Below the pieces are notes generated by a model. The model ran no database searches. It saw nothing but the letters and a program-made list of their open reading frames with translations, and was not told the DNA's origin. From Microbacterium immunditiarum (GTDB taxonomy: Bacteria > Actinomycetota > Actinomycetes > Actinomycetales > Microbacteriaceae), in contig NZ_JACCBV010000001.1 in assembly GCF_013409785.1 (NCBI RefSeq), positions 3,224,001-3,288,000 on the forward strand: DNA of 64,000 nt. The letters run 5' to 3'. Position 1 is the stretch's first letter; each line of letters starts with the position of its first letter. This document shows, one piece after another, positions 49,431-61,777 of this stretch. The position numbers and the translations under genes are program-made.

Positions 49431-50518
49431 CGCACCGCCTGCCGCACGGCCGCGGCGATCGTGTCGAGATCGCCCTCCTGCAAATGCTGGTGCACGGGCA
49501 GTGACACGCAGCGCCGCGCGACGTCTTCGGCCACGGGTGTCTCGCTGCGGATGACATCCGGCCGGTCGCGGTACGTGTCGTAGTCGTAGACCGGCTTCGG
49601 GTAGTAGATGCCGCTTCCGACGCCGCTCGCCGTGAGCGCGTCGACGAAGCCCTGGCGGTCGAGACCCTCGGGGAGCAGCACGGTGTACTGGTGCCACACG
49701 TGGCCTCGGCCCTCGACCTCGCGAGGCAGGATGAGCCCGTCGATGTCGGCGAGCCGCTCGGTGAGCCCCGCCGCGTTCGCGCGCCGCTTCTCGAGCTGGC
49801 TCGGGTAGTCGGCCAGCGCCGGCAGCACGAGCGCCGCCTGCAGGTCGGTCATGCGGTAGTTGTGGCCCGCCATCACGTACTCGTAGCGCGCCCGCATCCC
49901 CTGGTTCCGCAAGATGCGCAGCTTCTCGGCGATCGCGTCGTCGTTCGTGGTGATGATGCCGCCCTCACCGGTCGTGAGGTTCTTGGTCGCATAGAAGGAG
50001 AAGCACCCGAGGCCGAAGTTGCCGACGGGCGTCCCCGCGTACGTCGCGCCGTGGGCCTGCGCCGCGTCCTCGACGATCGCGAGACCCGCCTCGTCGGCGA
50101 TGTCGACGATGGGCGCCATGTCGGCGGATTGCCCGTACAGGTGGACGGGCATGATCACACGCGTGCGGTCGGTGAGCTGCGCGCGCACCGACTCCGGGTC
50201 GAGGCAGAAGTCGTCGACCCGGATGTCGCCGAACCGCACCGTCGCGCCCGCTTCCAGGATCGCGTTGAGCGTCGCGATGAACGTGAAGGGCGTCGTGATG
50301 ACCTCGTCGCCGGGCCTGAGATCCAGCGCCTGGACCGCCGCGACGAGGGCGGTGGTGCCGTTGTTCACTGCGACGGCGTGCTTCGTTTCGACAAGCGAGG
50401 CGAACGCCGACTCGAACTCGGCGACGACCGGACCCTGGGCGACGACGCCGGAGCGTACGACCTGCAAGACGCGCTCTTCGACGGCAGGCCCGAGGACCAC
50501 GGTGGAGATGGGGATCAC
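49427..50518 (-). CDS. DegT-family aminotransferase, GnnB/WbpE candidate
   Basis: PLP-dependent aminotransferase of 363 residues. NNGTTALVAAVQAL binds phosphate, Asp is in IVEDAAQAHGATYAG, the catalytic Lys is in SFYATKNLTTGEGG, and GHNYRMTDLQAAL is the dimer-interface hallmark. The DEVITTPFTFIATLNAIL segment resembles 3-aminotransferases of the WbpE/GnnB group. GTG 50518 has AAGGAAG seven bases upstream, which fixes the start inside a longer frame. It would aminate the 3-keto sugar made by the coupled dehydrogenase, using glutamate and releasing 2-oxoglutarate. Confidence 0.85.
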   Translation of the reverse strand: MIPISTVVLGPAVEERVLQVVRSGVVAQGPVVAEFESAFASLVETKHAVAVNNGTTALVAAVQALDLRPGDEVITTPFTFIATLNAILEAGATVRFGDIRVDDFCLDPESVRAQLTDRTRVIMPVHLYGQSADMAPIVDIADEAGLAIVEDAAQAHGATYAGTPVGNFGLGCFSFYATKNLTTGEGGIITTNDDAIAEKLRILRNQGMRARYEYVMAGHNYRMTDLQAALVLPALADYPSQLEKRRANAAGLTERLADIDGLILPREVEGRGHVWHQYTVLLPEGLDRQGFVDALTASGVGSGIYYPKPVYDYDTYRDRPDVIRSETPVAEDVARRCVSLPVHQHLQEGDLDTIAAAVRQAVR

Positions 50519-50760
50519 GTGACTTCCTTCAGCCGGATCTGTGTGGGGGACGAGCACACGTCCAGGAGAGAAGCCTACCGGCGGTGTCGCACGGCACCGG
50601 CGGCCACGGTGTGCGATCACCGGACGCTCGGGGAACCTCGGCTATCATGAGTGGGCTCGCCGCCGGACGGCGCGCGTTCCCAGACCACACTTCGTCGTGG
50701 TTTCCGCATGCGAACCGCTTAGGTCACCGTGACTGAGCCGGCAGAGAACCACTTGGAGTC
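50519..50760. promoter_or_regulatory. Divergent promoter region between GnnB-like and LpxA-like genes
   Basis: A 242-base gap without genes. TAGGCT (50577-50572, minus) is a -10 candidate for the aminotransferase, giving a leader of about 47 bases with a ribosome site. TATCAT (50643-50648, plus) is a -10 candidate for the acyltransferase, giving a leader of about 105 bases. ACCAC (50684-50688) and GTGGT (50697-50701) could form a small hairpin in that leader. GGAG at 50755-50758 is rather close to the ATG. Confidence 0.45.
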
Positions 50761-51483
50761 ATGACCTCGAACCGGATCCATCCGTCCGCCGTCATCAGCG
50801 ACGCCGTCGAACTCGGCGCGGGTGTGACCGTGGGACCGAACGCCGTCATCCTCGGACCCGCCGAGATTGCCGACCGCGTCTGGATCGGTCCCGGCGTCGT
50901 GATAGGAACGCCGCCCGAGATCGCGGACCGCGTACAGAACGCAGCGTGGACCGGCGAAGTGATGCACACCGGTGTCCGAATCGGCGAGGGCACCGTCATC
51001 CGTGAACTGACGACCATCCACCAGGGAAGCCACCGCACGACGACGATCGGCTCGAACTGCTGGATCCTCAATTCGTCGTACGTGGCCCACGACTGCCTCA
51101 TCGGCGACGGCGTGACGATCTCGGCCGGCACTCGGCTCGGCGGCCACGTCATCGTCGGCGATATCGCGAATCTCGGGATGTCGGTGGTCGTCCACCAGCA
51201 CCGCGTCATCGGGGCCGGCGCCATGGTCGGGATGGGAACGCCCATCACGAGAGACGTCCCGCCCTTCACGAAGGCGTACGGGAACCCGCCCCGACTGCAC
51301 GGCGTCAACGAATACGCCCTGCGCCGACTGTCGTACGACGACGAGACGATCGACCGCGTCCGCGACTCGCTCCTGGCAGCCGACCCCTCCGTCCTCGCAG
51401 GCGGGCTGGCGGCGGCTCCCGTGCGCGAGTGGCTCGAGCTCGCCCAGCGCGAAGCGCTGACGGTGATGGGAGTCGAGGAGTGA
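50761..51483 (+). CDS. LpxA-like sugar-nucleotide acyltransferase
   Basis: Left-handed beta-helix protein of 240 residues. Hexapeptide coils begin at residue 7 (IHPSAVISDAVELGAGVTVG), and the LpxA active-site region is recognisable: ELTTIHQGSHRTTTIG and NSSYVAHDCLIGDGV with the His that acts as base in LpxA. A helical C-terminal domain (VNEYALRRLSYDDETIDRVR) also matches LpxA. A monoderm has no lipid A, so it probably acylates an amino sugar nucleotide, perhaps the 3-amine made by the divergent GnnA/GnnB-like pair. The next gene starts in the GTGA overlap. Whether the acyl group is short or long is unknown. Confidence 0.85.
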   Translation: MTSNRIHPSAVISDAVELGAGVTVGPNAVILGPAEIADRVWIGPGVVIGTPPEIADRVQNAAWTGEVMHTGVRIGEGTVIRELTTIHQGSHRTTTIGSNCWILNSSYVAHDCLIGDGVTISAGTRLGGHVIVGDIANLGMSVVVHQHRVIGAGAMVGMGTPITRDVPPFTKAYGNPPRLHGVNEYALRRLSYDDETIDRVRDSLLAADPSVLAGGLAAAPVREWLELAQREALTVMGVEE

Positions 51484-52490
51484 CCTTCGAAGAGCCGACC
51501 GAGCCGACGACGGCGCCAGCCCGCAAGAGCGGGCGCGCGGTCGTCATCAACGTGCTCCGGTGGATCCTCATCGCCCTCGTCGTGGCGGCCGCCGTGTGGC
51601 AGCTCTGGGTCAACTGGGAGGCCGTCGCCTTCACGATCGGCGATCTTCAGTGGCATCGCACGACGCTGTCCTTCATCGCCGTGATCGTCGGCATGGCGTG
51701 CGCGACCTTGAGCTGGCAGGTGCTCCTCGACGACCTCGGCAAGCCCATCGGCTTCGGCCGCGGCGCGCAGATCTTCCTCGTCGGCCAGCTCGGCAAGTAC
51801 CTCCCCGGGTCGATCTGGGCGTACGTCCTCCAGATCGAGCTCGGCAACAAGGCGGGGCTCGCCCGCGCCCGCACGTTCGCCGCGACGCTCTTCTCGGTCG
51901 TCATCGCGGTCTTCGCGGCGCTGGTGTGCGGCTCGGTGGCGATCCCCTCGCTCATGGCGAGCGATCCGCGGCTCTCGTGGCTGCCGTGGCTGTACATCGT
52001 CCTTCCGTTCGCGGCGATCCTGCTGTGGCCGCCGGTCCTCACCGCGATCGTCCGGATCGGATTCAGGATCCTCCGTCGCCCGCGGCCCGACCACCCCGTG
52101 ACGCTCTCGGTCGTAGCGAAGTCGCTCGGCCTCGCCATCGGGTCTTACCTCGCCTTCGGCACGCACCTCTGGCTGCTCGCCGACACGCGGCAGGGCCTGA
52201 CCATCAACCCGTGGGCGCTGTGCGTCGGCACGATGGCGGTCGCGATGCTCGCGGGCCTCGCGTTCTTCCTGCTCCCGAGCGGCGTCGGCGCGCGCGAGCT
52301 CGTCATCATCGCCGCCCTGACGCCGATCGTCGGCGTCGGCCCCGCGACGGCCTACGCCGCCGTCTCCCGCGTCATGTTCATCCTCGCCGACCTACTCACC
52401 GCGGGCACCGCCGCGGGTATGGCCGTCATCGCACGCCGCCGGCTCGGCCCGTACACCGGCGACCCCGACCCCGGCCCCGCCGCCGTCTGA
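51480..52490 (+). CDS. UPF0104/lysylphosphatidylglycerol synthase-type transmembrane protein
   Basis: Integral membrane protein of 336 residues with about eight helices. VGQLGKYLPGSIWAYVLQ is the family hallmark, and FFLLPSGVGARELVIIAAL near the C-terminus is also conserved. No aminoacyl-transferase domain is attached, so the enzyme activity of MprF is absent; stand-alone members often occur in polysaccharide loci and may flip lipids or lipid-linked sugars. GTGA overlap with the LpxA-like gene indicates translational coupling. Function by family is uncertain. Confidence 0.87.
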   Translation: MTFEEPTEPTTAPARKSGRAVVINVLRWILIALVVAAAVWQLWVNWEAVAFTIGDLQWHRTTLSFIAVIVGMACATLSWQVLLDDLGKPIGFGRGAQIFLVGQLGKYLPGSIWAYVLQIELGNKAGLARARTFAATLFSVVIAVFAALVCGSVAIPSLMASDPRLSWLPWLYIVLPFAAILLWPPVLTAIVRIGFRILRRPRPDHPVTLSVVAKSLGLAIGSYLAFGTHLWLLADTRQGLTINPWALCVGTMAVAMLAGLAFFLLPSGVGARELVIIAALTPIVGVGPATAYAAVSRVMFILADLLTAGTAAGMAVIARRRLGPYTGDPDPGPAAV

Positions 52491-52507
52491 TCCCGAGGAG
52501 CACATCT

Positions 52508-53692
52508 GTGACCACCGTCGTCGTGGGGGCCGGCATCGTCGGCCTGGCTGTGGCTCGCGCGCTGGCACGGTCCGGCGAGCACGTCATCGTCATCGAGAAG
52601 GAGGCCGGCGTCGCCCGACACCAGACGGGCCGCAACTCCGGCGTCATCCACTCCGGCCTCTACTACACGCCCGGGTCGTTCAAGGCCCGCATGTGCGTGG
52701 CCGGCGGGGCGTCGATGAAGCAGTACGCCGCCGAGCACGGCATCGCCCACGAGATCACGGGCAAGCTGGTCGTCGCGACGCATGAGGCGCAGCTCGAGAA
52801 GCTCGCCGTCCTCGAGCAGCGGGCGATCGCGAACGGCGTTCCCGCGCGGCGGATCACGAGCGACGAGGCGCACAAGTACGAGCCGGGTGTGCGCTGCGTC
52901 GCGGCGCTCCGCGTCGAGTCGACCGGAATCATCGATTACACGGGTGTGTGCCTCGCCCTCGCCAACGAGATCACGGCGGCGGGTGGAGAGCTGCGGTTCT
53001 CGACGAAGCTCCTGCGCGCGGCATCCGGCGACGACGGCGTCGTGGTGGAGGCGGATGCCGGGCCGGTCCGCGCCGACTACCTGATCAACTGCGCCGGGCT
53101 ACACAGCGACACCGTCGCGAAGCTGTGCGGCGTCGAGCCGGATGTGCGCATCATCCCGTTCCGCGGCGAGTACTACACTGTCGCTCCCCCGAGCGCCGAC
53201 CTCGTGCGCGGGCTCATCTACCCGGTCCCCGATCCGCGCTTCCCGTTCCTCGGCGTGCATCTCACCAAGATGGTCGACGGCTCGATCCACGCCGGCCCGA
53301 ACGCCGTGTTCGCTTTCGCGCGCGAGGGCTACCGCTGGCGCGACATCAACGTCGCGGACCTGTGGCGGTCGGCTACGTGGCCGGGCCTCTGGCGCCTCGG
53401 GGCGAAGTACGCCGGCACGGCCTATGGCGAGGCCCGCCGCTCGTTGTCGCGGGCGGAGTTCGCCCGCAGTCTGTCCGAGCTTGTGCCCGGGATCACCGCC
53501 GCGGATCTCGTGCCAGCGAAGTCAGGTGTGCGGGCGCAGGCGATGCGCCGCGACGGGTCGCTCGTCGACGACTTCGAGTTTCAACGCGGGCCGCGGCAGT
53601 TCCACGTGCTCAACGCGCCATCGCCTGCGGCGACGGCCGCATTGGAGATCGCCGACATGGTGCTCGCCGAAGCCAGGAAGGGTGTCGCATGA
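52508..53692 (+). CDS. lhgO: L-2-hydroxyglutarate oxidase (LhgO)
   Basis: FAD-dependent oxidoreductase of 394 residues of the DAO superfamily. VVVGAGIVGLAVARALA binds FAD, GRNSGVIHSGLYYTPGS is the LhgO signature, ESTGIIDYT and FRGEYYTVAP precede the catalytic part, and HLTKMVDGSIHAGPNAV and SGVRAQAM complete it. It oxidises L-2-hydroxyglutarate to 2-oxoglutarate. GTG 52508 follows GAGGAG (about 52493-52498). The next gene overlaps by ATGA. Its place inside a glycan operon is unusual and may be explained by the GnnA/WbpB-like step nearby, whose family can dump hydride on 2-oxoglutarate. Confidence 0.9.
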   Translation: MTTVVVGAGIVGLAVARALARSGEHVIVIEKEAGVARHQTGRNSGVIHSGLYYTPGSFKARMCVAGGASMKQYAAEHGIAHEITGKLVVATHEAQLEKLAVLEQRAIANGVPARRITSDEAHKYEPGVRCVAALRVESTGIIDYTGVCLALANEITAAGGELRFSTKLLRAASGDDGVVVEADAGPVRADYLINCAGLHSDTVAKLCGVEPDVRIIPFRGEYYTVAPPSADLVRGLIYPVPDPRFPFLGVHLTKMVDGSIHAGPNAVFAFAREGYRWRDINVADLWRSATWPGLWRLGAKYAGTAYGEARRSLSRAEFARSLSELVPGITAADLVPAKSGVRAQAMRRDGSLVDDFEFQRGPRQFHVLNAPSPAATAALEIADMVLAEARKGVA

Positions 53693-55929
53693 CCGCCGCC
53701 GTCACCGAGGTCCGCGACGAGAGCACGGACGAGCCGGCCGAGTCCCCCGCAGGGTCCCAGGCCGCGAGTCGCCGTCGCTGGCTGCCGCCGGCCGCGATGC
53801 TGCTCGTCACGTTTATCGGCTCCCTCCTCCCCCTGATCCGCAAGCCCGGGTTCTACTTCTGGGACGACACCGCCGGCGTCGCCGTCGGCGTGTGGCAGCG
53901 CATCGCCCAGGACGTCCTGAGCGGCCAGAGCCCGTTCCTGCAGACCGACATGTGGCGCGGCGGCGATTTCATCGCCGAAGCCGCGACGGGCATGTGGAAC
54001 CCGGTGATGCTGGGCCTCATGATCGGCACCTACCCGATTGACGACGTAGGCGCGGCCATCACCGTGGCGAAGATTTTGCTCTTCCTCCTCACGGCAGGCG
54101 GCGTCTACGTGCTTGCCCGCAGCTTCGGCGCGACGCCGTGGCTGTCGGCGATCGCCGGTGCGACGCTCTCGCTGAGCGGCTGGGCGATCTTCATGGACGG
54201 ATCGTCGTGGGTCAACGGCACCGCGATCACGGCGTTCACGCCGTGGGCGTGGTGGGCGCTACGCCGCGCGTACAAGCGCGGTTTCGACGCGTGGTCGATC
54301 GTCCTGGCGGCGGTGCTGTGCTACCTCGCTCCGTCCACCGGCAACCCCTATGGCGTGCTTACGCTCGCGATCGTCTTCCTCGCCGTCGCCGTCGAGGCTA
54401 TCGTCGACCGGCGGCCGAGCGCGATCGGGTGGTTGGTCTCGATCGGCGTCGGCGTCGTCCTCACGGTCGTCATCGTCTACCTGCCTTTCGTCTACACGTC
54501 GGCATACGGCTTCCGCGCCAACTCCGGCATGTGGAACGACGAGTTCCTCTCGATCTCGCTCAGCGACCTCATGGGCCTGAGCTCCCCGACGCACCGCCCC
54601 TACATCACGATGTTCGGCGGCACCCCGATGGGCTTCCCGGGCACCTACCTCGGGTGGTTCGTGCTGCCGCTGCTTCCGTGGCTGCACTGGCGCGGTGCGC
54701 GCATGTGGGCGAGACTCGCGGGTCCGCTCGTGTTCGGGGCGGTCTTCCTCCTCTTCACCCTCGGCCCGTCGCAGTTCGGCATGTTCCGCTGGCCGGCGCG
54801 CCTCGTGCCGTTCCTCTACCTCGCCGTGATCCTCGTCTTCGCGGTGGTGGCGTCGCGAGGGCTTCGCACCGACCGCCGCTGGGTCCGCAGCGCCGTCTCG
54901 GCGGGCATCATCCTCCTCGGCGCATGGATCGCGTGGGCTGACGTCCCGGGCGCGTGGAAGTGGCACGCTCTCGCGACCGCCGCCGTCTTCGCCGGCACGG
55001 CCGTGCTCGTCTTCTGGGCGAAGTTGGGCGGCCGCGGGTTCGCGACGATCACCGCAGGACTGCTCGTCTTTCTCGGCGCGCAGTTGACCCTCACACCGTC
55101 GAACCGCAATGTGGCCGACTACGAGATGCCGTCGTCGCGCTCGGCGCTGGCCGAGCAGTTCGCCGACCGCTCCGACGGCTTGACGGTGCAGGTTTTCGAC
55201 ATCCACGCGCTCGTCCGCCACCACCCCGCGCCCGAGCGCTGGGACGACCTCCTCGCAGGCAACATGCCGTCCGTCGCCGGCTTCGAGTCGACGACGGCGT
55301 ACAGCGGCATCGGCTTCACCGCGTTCGACAGCGCCCTGTGCCTCACGTACAACGGCGGCACGTGCGCCGGCGCGTGGGACGCGCTGTGGGAGGAGCCGTC
55401 CGGCTACGACGTGCCGCTGGCCGACCTCCTCAACGCACGCTACGTCGTCGTGCTCAACGACTACGCCGATGTCGAAGACACCCCGCCCGGCTGGACCGAG
55501 ACGGAGTCCACGAGCGTCGTCACGATCTTCGAGCGCGACGAGGCGCCGGGCGGGGCGACAGGCACCATCTCCTTCGCAGGCGACGATGTCGACATCGCGT
55601 CCGCACAGCGCAGCGGCAAGACAGACGAGAGCGTCGAGGTCACGACCGGCTCCGGCGACACGCGTCTCACGTTCGCCCGCATCGCGTGGCCCGGCCACAG
55701 CGCGACGTTCGACGGGGAGGATCTACCCGTCGAGATCGGGCCGGCCGGGCTGCTCTCGGTCGAGCTCCCCGAGAACGCGAGCGGCACGCTGTCGATCTCG
55801 TTCGCGCCCCCGGGTCTGCTGATGGGCGCGGCGGCCGCCGGCATCGGCGTCCTGATCCTCGCCGCATGCGCAGTCGTCGGAGCCCGTAGGCGAGCACGTC
55901 GGTCCGCAAGCCCGACCGGCCGTCTGTGA
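53689..55929 (+). CDS. Large GT-C/YfhO-like membrane protein
   Basis: Protein of 746 residues. Around twelve membrane helices occupy residues 30-460, followed by an extracytoplasmic beta-rich domain (about 465-715) and a final helix near 718-740. The first extracytoplasmic loop has [14 protein letters not shown], an acidic pair placed as in GT-C glycosyltransferases, and [17 protein letters not shown] further on; overall layout resembles YfhO. Such enzymes use polyprenyl-phosphate sugars outside the cell, possibly those made by the GT2 at 44.9 kb. ATG 53689 overlaps the lhgO stop. Confidence 0.72.
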   Translation: MTAAVTEVRDESTDEPAESPAGSQAASRRRWLPPAAMLLVTFIGSLLPLIRKPGFYFWDDTAGVAVGVWQRIAQDVLSGQSPFLQTDMWRGGDFIAEAATGMWNPVMLGLMIGTYPIDDVGAAITVAKILLFLLTAGGVYVLARSFGATPWLSAIAGATLSLSGWAIFMDGSSWVNGTAITAFTPWAWWALRRAYKRGFDAWSIVLAAVLCYLAPSTGNPYGVLTLAIVFLAVAVEAIVDRRPSAIGWLVSIGVGVVLTVVIVYLPFVYTSAYGFRANSGMWNDEFLSISLSDLMGLSSPTHRPYITMFGGTPMGFPGTYLGWFVLPLLPWLHWRGARMWARLAGPLVFGAVFLLFTLGPSQFGMFRWPARLVPFLYLAVILVFAVVASRGLRTDRRWVRSAVSAGIILLGAWIAWADVPGAWKWHALATAAVFAGTAVLVFWAKLGGRGFATITAGLLVFLGAQLTLTPSNRNVADYEMPSSRSALAEQFADRSDGLTVQVFDIHALVRHHPAPERWDDLLAGNMPSVAGFESTTAYSGIGFTAFDSALCLTYNGGTCAGAWDALWEEPSGYDVPLADLLNARYVVVLNDYADVEDTPPGWTETESTSVVTIFERDEAPGGATGTISFAGDDVDIASAQRSGKTDESVEVTTGSGDTRLTFARIAWPGHSATFDGEDLPVEIGPAGLLSVELPENASGTLSISFAPPGLLMGAAAAGIGVLILAACAVVGARRRARRSASPTGRL

Positions 55930-55942
55930 AACGATTGTCCGT

Positions 55943-59228
<3,286 letters not shown>

Positions 59229-59389
59229 CGGCGCGGCGGTCGAGGTCGAGGTCGATCGGTCACGGGAATCGGCGTCGGCGGGTCTTCCGGGTAGGGTTGT
59301 TGCGGTGGTCCGCATCCCGCGCCGCGGCTCGTCGCAGACGGCTGCATGATCCCGCGCCGTGCCGCCACGACTCACCCTGAAAGAACTCG

Positions 59390-60937
59390 ATGACAACGCC
59401 GACTACGCCCTCCAACCGACGTAGTGCTAGAAGCCTGATCAGGACTTTCTGGATCCCGTTCGTACTGCTGTTCCTCGCGAGCACCGCGTGGACGTTCGCC
59501 ACGCCCCTGGCTGCGGCACCGGATGAGCCGGCCCACATCCTCAAAGCCGCCGGCACCGCGCGGGGGCAGTTCCTACCGGACGGATTCGATGAGGCGGGGC
59601 GGGGCTACTTCACAGTCCCTGCCTCGCTCAGCGATGCCCGTGAGTGGGAGGACTGCTTCGCACACAAGGCGGCGGCACCGGCATCGTGCCAAGTGATCGA
59701 CGGGGCGACGCCGGGCACGGAACGAGCGTCTACGACGGCGGCAGCCTACAACCCGCTGTACTACGGCGCGGTCGGGTGGGCCAGCCTTCTGACGGATGAC
59801 CCGCATGCGATCGTCTACGGCATGCGGCTCGCGACCGCGCTTGGGACGGCCGCGCTCATCGCTCTCGCGTTCCATTTCCTCTCAGCGATGATGGGGCTCC
59901 GCCGTGCGTCCGTCGTCCTGGCGGCCACCGCAACGCCAATGCTCCTCTTCCTCGGCGGAGTCGTGAACCCCAACGCGTGGGAGATCGCCGGCGGGATGGC
60001 GCTCTTGGCCGCGGTTCTGGCGCTTGCCCATCGTCGTGACGGCGTTCCGTCGCCGAACGGCGCATTGGCGACCATAGCGGCCGTCGGCTTCATCGTGTGC
60101 AACCTTCGCGGCATCTCGCCACTCTGGGTCGCGGTCCTGGGACTCCTCGGCCTTTCGACCATTCCCTGGCCGACACTTCGCGTGCTCTTCCGAAGTCCGG
60201 CCACGTGGGTTGCCGCCGCCGCACTCCTCGCCGGTGCCACCACAGCCCTTCTCTGGGGCGCCGCGGCCAACTACTACGCGCTGGAGGGCGACTTCAGGAA
60301 CAAAGACTGGACGGCAGGGCGCGTCCTCGAGATGATGTTCCGCCGGACGATCTTCGAGCCCGCGTATGTCGGGCTCTTCGGCTGGACCGACACGTCGTCA
60401 CCGACGATCGCAATCGTGATCCTCGGCGGCCTCGGCGTGCTCACGGTTGTCGCCGCGTTCTGGCTTGCTCGTCGCCGTTTCCTCATCGTCACCCTCGTCG
60501 CAGGGGCTGCGTGGCTGCTGCTGCCGGCCCTGGTCCAACTGTCGTACGTCAGATCGGCGGGCATGATCTGGCAGGGCCGCTATTCGATGGTCATGTACGT
60601 CGGGATGGTGATCCTCGCAGCCGTCGCTGCGAACATCGGTTGGGGCGATCGCCCGATCCCGCATCCTCGGCGACTTGCGTGGAGTCTCGGTGCATTCGTG
60701 TGGGCGGCACACGTCTACACGTTCGTTCTGACCCAGGTGCGCTACGCGCGCGGTGCGGGAGAAACGATCTGGATGCTCTTCAAGGAGCCGCTCTGGTCAC
60801 CCCCGCTGGGGGCGTCAGTCTGGCTCCTCCTCATCGCCGTCGCCGTCAGCGGCTTCGTCGTCCTCGCCGCTCGACAGCCAACGTCAACGGCTGCACCTGA
60901 GACGATCGAGCCCATGCGGGCGTCAGAAGAGCGGTAA
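59390..60937 (+). CDS. DUF2142 family membrane protein
   Basis: Protein of 515 residues with about twelve membrane helices. FATPLAAAPDEPAHILKAAG after the first helix is the DUF2142 hallmark and puts acidic residues in the first outer loop, as in GT-C transferases; NPLYYGAVGWASLL and YALEGDFRNKDWTAGRVLEMM follow. Probably a membrane glycosyltransferase using a lipid-linked donor. A 161-base gap precedes it; TAGGGT at 59293-59298 is a possible -10 and GAAAGAA before ATG 59390 a weak ribosome site. The gap also holds three tandem GTCGAG-like hexamers near 59240. Confidence 0.85.
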   Translation: MTTPTTPSNRRSARSLIRTFWIPFVLLFLASTAWTFATPLAAAPDEPAHILKAAGTARGQFLPDGFDEAGRGYFTVPASLSDAREWEDCFAHKAAAPASCQVIDGATPGTERASTTAAAYNPLYYGAVGWASLLTDDPHAIVYGMRLATALGTAALIALAFHFLSAMMGLRRASVVLAATATPMLLFLGGVVNPNAWEIAGGMALLAAVLALAHRRDGVPSPNGALATIAAVGFIVCNLRGISPLWVAVLGLLGLSTIPWPTLRVLFRSPATWVAAAALLAGATTALLWGAAANYYALEGDFRNKDWTAGRVLEMMFRRTIFEPAYVGLFGWTDTSSPTIAIVILGGLGVLTVVAAFWLARRRFLIVTLVAGAAWLLLPALVQLSYVRSAGMIWQGRYSMVMYVGMVILAAVAANIGWGDRPIPHPRRLAWSLGAFVWAAHVYTFVLTQVRYARGAGETIWMLFKEPLWSPPLGASVWLLLIAVAVSGFVVLAARQPTSTAAPETIEPMRASEER

Positions 60938-60972
60938 GCGACTCGAGCGCCGCCGGAAGGAACACTACGGAC

Positions 60973-61776
60973 ATGAAGAGCGCCCTCATCGGCTACACAG
61001 GTTTCGTCGGCACCAACATCCACGCCGTCCAGCCGTTCGACGATCTCTACAACTCGTCGAACATCGGCGACATTGCGGGCCGCGAGTACGACCTCGTCGT
61101 GTCGGCGGGCAATCGCGCCGACTCGCACCGGATCAACACACACGGGGCCGAGGACCGGCGTGAGATCGACGGACTCGTCGATCTCGTCCTCCAGGCAAGG
61201 ATCCGCAAGCTCGTGCTCATCTCGACCGTGTGCGTCTATCCCGAGGGCGGTTCGCCCGACGAGGGCACCCCGCTCACCGAGGACGGGCTGACGCCGTACG
61301 GCGTAAACCGACTGCACCAGGAGCGCCGGCTCGCGGCATCCGTCGACACGACGATCGTCCGCCTGCCGCAGCTCTACGGCAACGGACTCAAGAAGGGCGT
61401 CGTGTACGACCTGCTGAACGACTACCGCGTCGAGTACATCCGGCCGCAGACGGAGTTCCAGCATTACGACGTGCGGCGCCTGTGGCGCGACATCAGCACA
61501 GCCCTCGACGCCGGCCTCGAAAGCTTCAACGTTGCGACGCCCCCGATCGCGAACGAAGACCTCGCGCGCGAGGTCTTCGGCCGCGACATCGCCGACCAGG
61601 AGCCGCTCACGCCCGAGTCGCCGTTCGCGCAGATGTACACGCGGAACATGACGACCCGGCATGCCGAGCTGTTCGCCGGATCGGGGCCGTATCTGCTGTC
61701 GCGCGAAGATGAGCTGGCGGGCCTGAAGGCGTTCGTCGCCGAGGCACGCTCCGATCAGACCAGAAGGAGAGGCTGA
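60973..61776 (+). CDS. Atypical SDR with catalytic Lys replaced by Arg
   Basis: Protein of 267 residues. The Rossmann start ALIGYTGFVGTNI keeps GxxGxxG, and STVCVYPEG retains the Ser/Thr and Tyr region. Where extended SDRs have Tyr-xxx-Lys, the sequence reads YGVNRLHQE, so Lys is Arg. The C-terminal half (IRPQTEFQHYDVRRLWRDI) resembles NAD-dependent epimerases of capsule loci. GGAAGGA lies ten bases before the ATG. It is followed at once by an IspD/TarI-type cytidylyltransferase; SDR and cytidylyltransferase domains are fused in Haemophilus CDP-ribitol synthesis enzymes, so a related role is possible. Activity is uncertain. Confidence 0.7.
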   Translation: MKSALIGYTGFVGTNIHAVQPFDDLYNSSNIGDIAGREYDLVVSAGNRADSHRINTHGAEDRREIDGLVDLVLQARIRKLVLISTVCVYPEGGSPDEGTPLTEDGLTPYGVNRLHQERRLAASVDTTIVRLPQLYGNGLKKGVVYDLLNDYRVEYIRPQTEFQHYDVRRLWRDISTALDAGLESFNVATPPIANEDLAREVFGRDIADQEPLTPESPFAQMYTRNMTTRHAELFAGSGPYLLSREDELAGLKAFVAEARSDQTRRRG

Positions 61777-61777
61777 C

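Noticed and set aside
50761..51483. LpxA-like gene as evidence for lipid A or a Gram-negative host.
   Set aside because: All surrounding genes (WhiB2, MtrAB, GlfT2, DUF3499) are actinobacterial and no lpxB, lpxC or lpxD is present; LpxA-like folds also serve in glycan loci.
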